Below, piece by piece: positions 1-6,081 of a stretch of DNA of 10,146 bases; position 1 is the first letter of the stretch, and each line of letters starts with the position of its first letter. The DNA is taken from NCBI GenBank assembly GCA_964230195.1, contig CAXRGH010000055.1:1-10146 (forward strand), given 5' to 3'. Below the pieces are notes generated by a model, which did no database searches, was not told where the DNA came from, and worked only from the letters and a program-made list of their open reading frames with translations. The position numbers and the translations under genes were made by a program. This DNA comes from CAXRGH01 sp964230195 (GTDB taxonomy: Bacteria; Pseudomonadota; Gammaproteobacteria; Enterobacterales; Alteromonadaceae).

Positions 1-683
1 AAGTCAACGCTCATGCCTTAGCGGATTTTCGCAATCGCAATATCATCGCAAACCCAAATTGTTCAACGATTCAGATGTTGGTTGCATTAAAACCAATTCA
101 AGATGCGGTTGGTATTGACCGAATCAATGTTTGTACTTATCAGTCTGTTTCTGGTGCGGGTAAAGAAGCAATGGAAGAGCTAGCAACTCAGAGTGCAAAC
201 TTATTAGCGGGCAAAGAAGCAAAGCCTGCGTCATTTTCTCGTCAAATTGCATTTAATGTTATTCCACAAATTGACGTGTTTATGGATAATGATTACACCA
301 AAGAAGAAATGAAAATGGTTTGGGAAACTAAGAAGATCATGGGGGATGACACCATTATGGTTAATCCTACAGCCGTTCGAGTACCCGTCTTCTACGGTCA
401 TGGAGAAGCGTTGCACATTGAAACACGTCAACCTCTAGACGCAGAAGCTGCGAAGCAACTGTTGAGAGAGGCAGATGGAGTAACCTTGATTGAAGATAGA
501 GAAGCATTCCCAACTCAGGTGAGTGATGCAAGTGGTAAGGATGACGTATTTGTTGGACGCGTTCGTGATGACATCTCTCACCCGCTTGGTTTAAACATGT
601 GGGTCGTTGCAGATAACGTCCGTAAAGGTGCAGCAACAAACAGTGTTCAAATAGCTGAAGTGCTGATCAGAGATTACATGTAA
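1..683 (+). CDS. asd: Aspartate-semialdehyde dehydrogenase, C-terminal part (5' end outside the window)
   Basis: The enzyme reduces aspartyl-4-phosphate to aspartate 4-semialdehyde with NADPH in the cytoplasm, the branch point to lysine/diaminopimelate, threonine and methionine. The reading frame is open from base 3 and gives 226 residues; about 110 N-terminal residues, including most of the NADP-binding domain, lie upstream of the window. The catalytic cysteine is visible in NPNCST (Cys at bases 60-62), and the catalytic histidine is in RVPVFYGHGEALH (His at bases 399-401). FYGH, the GRVRDDISH segment and the C-terminal WVVADNVRKGAATNSVQIAE block match the Vibrio Asd2/Gram-positive-like subfamily rather than the E. 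coli Asd type. The ATG at 75 is internal, because the catalytic cysteine lies before it. The gene ends at TAA 681-683 and is followed by a strong terminator, so it is probably transcribed apart from fimV. The identification is firm. Confidence 0.96.
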   Translation, partial: VNAHALADFRNRNIIANPNCSTIQMLVALKPIQDAVGIDRINVCTYQSVSGAGKEAMEELATQSANLLAGKEAKPASFSRQIAFNVIPQIDVFMDNDYTKEEMKMVWETKKIMGDDTIMVNPTAVRVPVFYGHGEALHIETRQPLDAEAAKQLLREADGVTLIEDREAFPTQVSDASGKDDVFVGRVRDDISHPLGLNMWVVADNVRKGAATNSVQIAEVLIRDYM

Positions 684-702
684 ACTCTATTGTTGAAATG
701 AT

Positions 703-728
703 AAAAGGGCCGTTCGGCCCTTTTTTTT
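703..728 (+). terminator. Rho-independent terminator of asd
   Basis: A GGGCC/GGCCC stem (707-711 with 716-720) has a GTTC loop and is followed by eight T (721-728). The A run at 703-706 can extend the stem against the T run. It starts 20 nt after the asd stop codon and is a textbook intrinsic terminator. Confidence 0.93.
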
Positions 729-778
729 CAAGTGGAAAAAATTTGAGAAGCATTAACTGGGACGAGAGTAACTGATTT

Positions 779-807
779 TTAACACAATATTCTTTTAATG
801 GTATACT
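779..807 (+). promoter_or_regulatory. Probable sigma70 promoter for fimV
   Basis: The -35 element TTAACA (779-784) and the -10 element TATACT (802-807) each match the consensus at 5 of 6 positions, with an ideal 17-bp spacer. A TG at 799-800 also makes an extended -10. Transcription would start near 813-815, leaving a leader of about 250 nt before the proposed fimV start. It lies just after the asd terminator, the expected place for an independent fimV promoter. No transcription data support it. Confidence 0.65.
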
Positions 808-1062
808 TTTTGCTAATATCCTTGTCCAAATGTCGGTGTAGTTATTCTCAGAATACCCAATGGATATTAGGGTGATCATGACGTGAACATAATCAAAATC
901 AATTCACGTAAATATTGAACCAATGTTTGATGGTAATTGAGCAATAAAATGACTTAATTTAACACCCAACGATAGCCAGTTCAGTGTAACTAGTTTATAG
1001 TCAACTGTGGGCTGACGTTGATAGCTAACGAAAAGAAATACAAAAGGATAAATAACGGTCAG
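808..1062 (+). other. Long AT-rich leader of fimV with inverted repeats, no gene seen
   Basis: This completes the 379-nt stretch without a gene between asd and the fimV start; the rest holds the asd terminator and the promoter. Short ATG reading frames here stop within a few codons. The stretch contains a perfect 9-bp inverted repeat, CTAATATCC (813-821) with GGATATTAG (862-870). It also has the centred palindrome TATTCTCAGAATA (843-855), a perfect 7-bp repeat ACGTGAA (881-887) with TTCACGT (903-909), and an interrupted stem AGC/CAGTT (974-981) with AACTG/GCT (1003-1013). I recognise no riboswitch class and see no T tract indicating an attenuator. Some of the repeats could be chance in AT-rich DNA. 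Confidence 0.45.
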
Positions 1063-4000
1063 ATGAGGGTAACTGAAACACGCTTTACAAAGAAGGGGAT
1101 GGCTCAGCTTGTGATGGCTCTGGTGTTGTCTTTGCCTGCGCTTGGTTTTGCCCAGTCAGTTGCAATTAAAGGGCCAGACGATACATTTAATCGTCAAAAT
1201 AACGTCACACCCATTCGAGGTCCTCAGACGCCTAATTCCGAAATCCACGGTCCTATTACCGATGCTGATACCTTGTGGAATATCGCAAAGCTTTATCGCC
1301 CTTCGTCGGCTGTCAATATGATTCAAATGATGGTGGCTATTTATCAGTACAATCCAGACGCATTTGAAAACAATAATTTAAATGAACTTGTCAACGACAA
1401 GTACATCCGTATCCCTCCTTCAACCTTCATTGCCAATGTTAACTTGGTTGAAGCCCGTCGTAAATTTGAACAAGACAAGCGCAGTTGGGATCAACGTAGA
1501 CGCCGTCCTCAGCAGAGCGTGTCCCGAGCTCCGGTAAAAACACCAACGCCAGTTCAGCAAGCGCCGAGTGCTCGGAGCCCATCGGTTGGAAATGTGAGCA
1601 ACGAAGCAATGGTCTCCGCTCCCGACGCTGAGCCCGACTCCCAACAGCAGCTCAGTAGTGAGCTTCAAACGGCAACGTCTTCACAAAATAAACAACTTGA
1701 AAAGTTACAAAAACAATTCGGTGCTTCCATTTCAAATATGCAAAGTCTGTTAGAACAGAACAAAGCATTGTATTCGCGTTTGGATAACGTTAATGAAGAA
1801 CTCGATCGCTTACGTAATGAAATGATTGACCTCAAGCGGCTAGATACTAAAGTTCAAACCCTTGAAGTTCAACAAAGCGAACTTGCTTCCCGTCCAGTTT
1901 CTGCTGAACCTGTTGAGCAACCTCCAGCCATTGAGGTCGAGAGTACAACACCCTTCTATCAGTCTCCCTACTTTATTATTGCCCTGTCTTTATTTGGCAC
2001 CCTAGCGTTGTTGGGTGGTGTCGGTTATGTGTTGTTCCGTAAAAAAACAGGAAGCACTGAAGCAGTGGCCGAAACCCCAGAACAGGTGCCAGTTGACCAA
2101 AGTTCTGACATGATTGCACAAGCGTTAGCCGATGAAATGGCGGCAGATGACTTATTTGGCGAAGATGATCTGCTTGACGAGCTAACAGATGACGATATTG
2201 ATGATTTTTCAGACGAGTTGTTGATTGAAGATGTTGACGAAATCAATGATTCTGAGCAGGTAGCTCTTTCCGATTTAAGTATCGATGATGTCGACGAAAC
2301 ACCTTCCGAAGCTGCAGCAGGGGATGTGTTTGATGATCAAATGGCAGTGCAATCTGAAGAATCAGAGCCAACCGAGGCTGACGATTTTGCACTCTTGGAT
2401 CAAGATGGTTTAGATGCTTTGTTTGATTCTGATGATGCAACGGAGCTTCAATCGACTATTGCAGAAACAGAAATAGAAGCAGATGTAGACACAGACATCG
2501 TGTCTGAACAAGAGAGCTCAGCAGAGCCAGAACTTGAAGGCGAATTTGTAGTCGCTAGTGCAGAGAATGAGCTAGAAGCAGTCATCGAAGGAGATGATGA
2601 GCAGAGTGTGCCTAATGAAAGTCTGGACGTTGAACCACTGATTGACGATAGTGTGCTCGATAGCGTGAGCGATGAGTCATTGGACCGCCTTGTTCAACTC
2701 GATAGTGATTCAGATGAAATTATTTCTGATGAGTTGATGGAATCGTTAGTGTCGGAAATTCAGATAAAATCTGAAGCGTTTGACAGAGTTTCGACCGAAG
2801 TCATTGATGAGGTTGAACAAGTTGAGCAATTGGAGCAAATGCTCGGTACCACGGAATCTGACTTAGTTGATGATCTCACGCTTGAAGGTGATAGTATCGT
2901 TGATGAGATGCCACCTCAAATTGATGAGTTGGGGAACGGGCTTGACGCTGACACAAACACACCTGGCCCTGCCGTTGATGAGTTTGCTCAAGCGCTTGCT
3001 GATTTTGAAGCCGATGACGATAGCCAAATTTCCGATGTAGCGTCTGATGCCGATGCAGCGTCTGATGAGAATGATGAAGTGTCATTTGACAATCTACTTG
3101 AATCATCAGCAGTTGAACAAATCGTTGATCAAGACATAGATGATGATATCGAGCAAGTAGTTGACGATTTACTCGACGATAAATACACAGGAACTCAAGC
3201 AACCCATCAAGATCCGCCCGCCGACTCTGAGAATGACGGCGATGAAGTTCAGACTAAATCTGATGTCCATGTTGATACAACCAATAGTGAACATCAGGTC
3301 GTTGATACAACTGACCATCAACAAGCAGTAAACGAACCTAAAGAAGAGCACGCTGAACTGTTGGAGTCGATGGATGAGGGCGATGAATCTACTCATGAAT
3401 TAAATGAAGGGACAGACAGCAGCGATTCAATTGATGGAGAAGTCCCACGAGACAACACGGAGAATCTAGACGACAGTATCAGTGCAGATGAAGATGATTT
3501 GGCAAACGATAAGTTAAAAGACTATCAGCCTACTAGTATGTCAACTAGCTTCGAGATGACAGGAAGTGATCCCATGGGTGGGTATTCGTCAATGACGGCA
3601 AAAACGCCCGAACCTTTGTCAGAAGCGTCATCCGAGCAGGCACCTGAGTCAATTGAAACGTCAAGTGAAGACAAAGTAGAATTAACGCCAGATAGTGACG
3701 TTGTAAACCAAGACGTTGTTGATGCTGATGAATCGCCAACGGTTGATGAAGATGAGTCTGAAATGCTCAATGCACTTGAGAAAACAGATTTTGAAGATCT
3801 GCTAGAGAGCCTAGCCGAGCAACCCGACGTTGAAGCCGTTCACGGCGACCCCAAGGCCAACCTAGCAACTGACGAGAGTAATTTACAACGTCCGGACTTG
3901 GACCTCAGTGCATTACTCGACGAGTCTTCTGCTTTAGCAAAATCAATACCGAACGCTGACTATATTGATGTGGATACATTATTAGAAGAAACAGACACCG

Positions 4001-4233
4001 AAGAGTTTATTGAAAAGCCCTTTAATTTTGACCATGTACTCCCTCAAAACAGTCAAAGCGATAACCTGAATTCAGATGATAGTGGTCTCGGTGGAAAGCT
4101 TGATTTGGCCCTTGCATACCTTGAAATTGATGATAAAAATTCAGCTAAGGTGTTACTGCAAGATGTGTTTGAAAAAGGGAACTTATCCCAACGTACTGAA
4201 GCCGAAGGCATACTCGCCAGTTTGGACGACTAA
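1063..4233 (+). CDS. fimV: FimV/HubP-family polar hub protein (LysM, membrane segment, acidic tail)
   Basis: Homologues (P. aeruginosa FimV, V. cholerae HubP, Neisseria TspA) are inner-membrane scaffolds that bind peptidoglycan and organise cell-pole machinery such as type IV pili, flagella, chemotaxis arrays and chromosome-origin anchoring. Counted from the ATG at 1063 there are 1056 residues. These are a signal peptide (1-30, ending ALGFA), a LysM-like domain (about 64-122, DTLWNIAKLYRP to RIPP), a basic/proline-glutamine linker, a coiled coil (about 198-270), one membrane helix (303-325) followed by RKK, a very acidic tail (about 345-1003), and the conserved FimV C-terminal motif (about 1008-1054, GKLDLALAYLEIDD to AEGILASL). 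Residues 356-395 contain 20 Asp/Glu out of 40. The frame extends upstream to a TTG at 1018, but that puts 15 extra polar residues before the signal peptide and has no ribosome site. ATG 1063 has AAAGGA at a rather long distance, and ATG 1099 is a third candidate. The specific role here is inferred from the family. Confidence 0.9.
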   Translation: MRVTETRFTKKGMAQLVMALVLSLPALGFAQSVAIKGPDDTFNRQNNVTPIRGPQTPNSEIHGPITDADTLWNIAKLYRPSSAVNMIQMMVAIYQYNPDAFENNNLNELVNDKYIRIPPSTFIANVNLVEARRKFEQDKRSWDQRRRRPQQSVSRAPVKTPTPVQQAPSARSPSVGNVSNEAMVSAPDAEPDSQQQLSSELQTATSSQNKQLEKLQKQFGASISNMQSLLEQNKALYSRLDNVNEELDRLRNEMIDLKRLDTKVQTLEVQQSELASRPVSAEPVEQPPAIEVESTTPFYQSPYFIIALSLFGTLALLGGVGYVLFRKKTGSTEAVAETPEQVPVDQSSDMIAQALADEMAADDLFGEDDLLDELTDDDIDDFSDELLIEDVDEINDSEQVALSDLSIDDVDETPSEAAAGDVFDDQMAVQSEESEPTEADDFALLDQDGLDALFDSDDATELQSTIAETEIEADVDTDIVSEQESSAEPELEGEFVVASAENELEAVIEGDDEQSVPNESLDVEPLIDDSVLDSVSDESLDRLVQLDSDSDEIISDELMESLVSEIQIKSEAFDRVSTEVIDEVEQVEQLEQMLGTTESDLVDDLTLEGDSIVDEMPPQIDELGNGLDADTNTPGPAVDEFAQALADFEADDDSQISDVASDADAASDENDEVSFDNLLESSAVEQIVDQDIDDDIEQVVDDLLDDKYTGTQATHQDPPADSENDGDEVQTKSDVHVDTTNSEHQVVDTTDHQQAVNEPKEEHAELLESMDEGDESTHELNEGTDSSDSIDGEVPRDNTENLDDSISADEDDLANDKLKDYQPTSMSTSFEMTGSDPMGGYSSMTAKTPEPLSEASSEQAPESIETSSEDKVELTPDSDVVNQDVVDADESPTVDEDESEMLNALEKTDFEDLLESLAEQPDVEAVHGDPKANLATDESNLQRPDLDLSALLDESSALAKSIPNADYIDVDTLLEETDTEEFIEKPFNFDHVLPQNSQSDNLNSDDSGLGGKLDLALAYLEIDDKNSAKVLLQDVFEKGNLSQRTEAEGILASLDD
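3034..3069 (+). repeat. Imperfect 18-bp tandem duplication inside fimV
   Basis: Bases 3034-3051 and 3052-3069 match at 15 of 18 positions and encode DVASDA followed by DAASDE. The period is a whole number of codons, so the frame is kept. It lies in the acidic cytoplasmic tail of FimV. Confidence 0.7.
3271..3330 (+). repeat. Imperfect 30-bp tandem repeat inside fimV
   Basis: GTTGATACAAC occurs at 3271-3281 and again at 3301-3311, exactly 30 bp apart. The two units encode VDTTNSEHQV and VDTTDHQQAV. The second half is more diverged, so this is an old or partial duplication in the acidic tail of FimV. Confidence 0.55.
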
Positions 4234-4301
4234 AAAGTCCAGCAAAACCTCAATTCCATGATAAACTCTCCCCCACATTTTTTTGAGGTGGGATTGACTC
4301 G

Positions 4302-5087
4302 ATGCGGGTAGCATTAGGAATAGAATACGACGGAAGTTGTTACCGTGGTTGGCAAAGGCAGCAAGCAGTTAATAGCGTTCAAGAAGCACTAGAAAAAGCG
4401 ATAAGCAAGGTGGCAAATGAACCCGTCACGGTACACTGTGCAGGTAGGACTGATGCGGGTGTTCATGCTTCAGGTCAGGTAGTACACTTTGATCATACTA
4501 ATCCTCGAGATTGTGTATCCTGGGTTCTGGGAGTTAACAGTCAATTGCCACCGCATATTGCTGTTCAGTGGGCCAAACCCGTTTCAGAAGAATTTCATGC
4601 CAGATACACCGCTACCGCTCGCCGCTATCGATACCTTGTCTGCAATCAGGCCACGCGTCCTTCTCACTTTTTTCAGGGTGTTACGAATATTCGACCAACA
4701 CTCAACGAAACAAAAATGCACGAAGCCGCTCAGTGTCTTTTGGGAGAACACGATTTCACGTCTTTTCGAGCCAAAGATTGCCAGTCAAACAGTCCATTTC
4801 GTCGCCTAACAGACATATCAGTCACACGCTTTAATCAGTTTGTTATGTTAGATTTGACCGGTAATGCTTTTTTACATCACATGGTTCGGAATATCATGGG
4901 AACATTGCTCATTATTGGCAAGGAGGAACAACCCGTTGAATGGTTAGCGGATGTGCTTGCCGCGCGAGACCGTACAAAGGCTGGCCCAACGGCGAAACCT
5001 TACGGTCTTTATCTTGTTGATGTAACTTATCCTAAAGAACTTGGAATTCCAACGACACCTCTTGGACCTGTGTTTGTTCCAGATTGA
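4302..5087 (+). CDS. truA: tRNA pseudouridine(38-40) synthase TruA
   Basis: TruA converts uridine to pseudouridine at positions 38, 39 and 40 in the anticodon stem-loop of many tRNAs, with no cofactor. The protein has 261 residues, close to the roughly 270 of E. coli TruA. The catalytic aspartate is Asp51 in AGRTDAGVHA. Other family blocks are the N-terminal IEYDGSCYRGWQRQ, FHARYTATARRYRY (98-111), GEHDFTSFRA (148-157), FLHHMVRNIMGTL (190-202) and the C-terminal AGPTAKPYGLYLVDVTYP. The ATG at 4302 starts the conserved strand directly and has the Shine-Dalgarno-like GAGGTG (4285-4290) upstream. It follows fimV after 68 nt, with no convincing terminator between, so it may be partly co-transcribed with fimV. 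In E. coli dedA follows truA; here the next gene is accD. Confidence 0.97.
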   Translation: MRVALGIEYDGSCYRGWQRQQAVNSVQEALEKAISKVANEPVTVHCAGRTDAGVHASGQVVHFDHTNPRDCVSWVLGVNSQLPPHIAVQWAKPVSEEFHARYTATARRYRYLVCNQATRPSHFFQGVTNIRPTLNETKMHEAAQCLLGEHDFTSFRAKDCQSNSPFRRLTDISVTRFNQFVMLDLTGNAFLHHMVRNIMGTLLIIGKEEQPVEWLADVLAARDRTKAGPTAKPYGLYLVDVTYPKELGIPTTPLGPVFVPD

Positions 5088-5108
5088 CTTCTTAGACCAG
5101 TTTTATGT

Positions 5109-5137
5109 TTAAGTTAGTCGTAAAACTGTGGTTTAAT
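5109..5137 (+). promoter_or_regulatory. Candidate promoter for the accD-folC-dedD-cvpA-purF operon
   Basis: An extended -10 (TG at 5129-5130, TTTAAT at 5132-5137, 5 of 6 matches to TATAAT) lies 17 bp after a poor -35 (TTAAGT, 5109-5114, 3 of 6). The start would be near 5144. The position in the 129-nt gap upstream of accD supports it, but the match is only moderate and the true promoter may differ. Confidence 0.35.
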
Positions 5138-5184
5138 AGCGACTATTAAAAATGCTTATACGCTTCAAAGCGTTTGCTGGCATT
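5115..5184 (+). repeat. Cluster of inverted repeats in the accD leader
   Basis: Three perfect inverted repeats fall within 70 bp. TAGTCG (5115-5120) pairs with CGACTA (5140-5145), with an inner AAAC/GTTT (5123-5126 with 5131-5134). ACGCTT-CA-AAGCGT (5160-5173) is a compact palindrome. It is nested inside AATGC (5151-5155) with GCATT (5180-5184). The first spans the candidate -10 element; the others would fall in the leader RNA just before the accD ribosome site. They could be operator sites or RNA stem-loops; the sequence alone cannot tell. Confidence 0.55.
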
Positions 5185-5216
5185 GTTGTTTATCAGATTT
5201 TTCAGGAAGTGATTAA

Positions 5217-6071
5217 ATGAGTTGGATTGGAAAAATATTGCCTCGTACCACAACTAGTACATCAACACGTGGCAGTGTACCAGAAGGCATTTGGGCTAAT
5301 TGTGTTAAATGTAACGCTATGCTCTACAAAGTTGAATTAGAAAAACAACAACAAGTTTGCCCGAAATGTGATCATCACATGCGGATCAATGCGCGTTCTC
5401 GCATTGACCACTTCCTTGACCAAGGCGAGCGTCTAGAACTCGGTGCAGATCTTGAGCCACAAGATAAATTGAAGTTTAAAGATTCAAAGCGCTACAAAGA
5501 TAGATATACCAGTGCTCAAAAATCAACCAACGAAAAAGATGCCCTTGTGGTAGTTGAAGGTAAACTGAAAGGCATGCCAGTTGTGGTTGCTGTATTTGAG
5601 TTTGCTTTTATGGGTGGTTCAATGGCATCAGTTGTTGGAGCGCGATTTGTTGAAGCTGTGAACGCCTGTTTAGCGAAGAACATGCCGTTAATTTGTTTCT
5701 CTGCTAGTGGCGGTGCGCGAATGCAAGAGGCATTGATGTCACTCATGCAAATGGCAAAAACCAGTGCGGCCCTCGCCAAAATGAGTGAAAAAGGCTTGCC
5801 TTATATTTCAGTATTAACTGACCCAACAATGGGTGGTGTCTCTGCCAGTCTAGCAATGTTGGGTGACGTTAACGTTGCTGAGCCAAAAGCATTGATCGGA
5901 TTTGCAGGTCCTCGCGTTATTGAACAAACGGTACGTGAAACATTGCCAGAAGGGTTCCAACGCAGTGAGTTCCTAATTGAAAAAGGGGCGATTGATATGA
6001 TTGTTGATCGCAGACAAATGCGCGACGAGCTCTACAGCGTGCTAAGTAAACTGCACTACAAACACAGCTAA
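5217..6071 (+). CDS. accD: Acetyl-CoA carboxylase carboxyltransferase subunit beta
   Basis: AccD pairs with AccA to move the carboxyl group from carboxybiotin on AccB to acetyl-CoA, making malonyl-CoA for fatty-acid synthesis. The 284-residue protein begins with a four-cysteine zinc ribbon (Cys29, Cys32, Cys48, Cys51). A crotonase-fold carboxyltransferase domain follows, with GGSMASVVGARFVEA (133-147), SASGGARMQE (162-171) and PTMGGVSASLAMLGD (203-217). The start is clear: AGGAAG (5204-5209) sits 7 nt before the ATG, and the conserved MSWIGKILP N-terminus follows. It is the first gene of a tightly packed set ending with purF. In E. coli the AccA/AccD enzyme binds its own mRNAs through the zinc domain, so the structured leader here is a candidate for similar control; that is inference. 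Confidence 0.98.
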   Translation: MSWIGKILPRTTTSTSTRGSVPEGIWANCVKCNAMLYKVELEKQQQVCPKCDHHMRINARSRIDHFLDQGERLELGADLEPQDKLKFKDSKRYKDRYTSAQKSTNEKDALVVVEGKLKGMPVVVAVFEFAFMGGSMASVVGARFVEAVNACLAKNMPLICFSASGGARMQEALMSLMQMAKTSAALAKMSEKGLPYISVLTDPTMGGVSASLAMLGDVNVAEPKALIGFAGPRVIEQTVRETLPEGFQRSEFLIEKGAIDMIVDRRQMRDELYSVLSKLHYKHS

Positions 6072-6081
6072 TACGCCAATA

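Noticed and set aside
667..879. Minus-strand reading frame of 70 codons between asd and fimV
   Set aside because: It runs across the asd terminator hairpin and the fimV promoter, has no ribosome site, and its product resembles no known family.
808..1062. Known riboswitch or attenuator in the fimV leader
   Set aside because: No recognised aptamer motifs and no hairpin followed by a T tract; fimV is not a typical riboswitch target.
2025..3396. Several minus-strand reading frames inside fimV (Ser-rich or His/Gln/Leu-rich)
   Set aside because: They are the antisense of the GAT/GAA-rich acidic coding region, whose biased composition removes stop codons. The products are low-complexity and have no ribosome sites.
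4223..4241. TGGAC/GTCCA hairpin at the fimV stop codon as a terminator
   Set aside because: The stem is only 5 bp, it overlaps the coding end, and it has no T run after it.
4076..4261. Plus-strand reading frame of 61 codons overlapping the 3' end of fimV
   Set aside because: It is out of frame with the conserved FimV C-terminal motif, and its product shows no recognisable features.
4489..4834. Two plus-strand reading frames within truA
   Set aside because: They are out-of-frame shadows; truA motifs run unbroken through the same bases.
5160..5173. ACGCTTCAAAGCGT as a PurR operator controlling the purF operon
   Set aside because: PurR sites have 16 bp with a central CG (ACGCAAACGTTTGCGT type); this one has 14 bp and a different centre.
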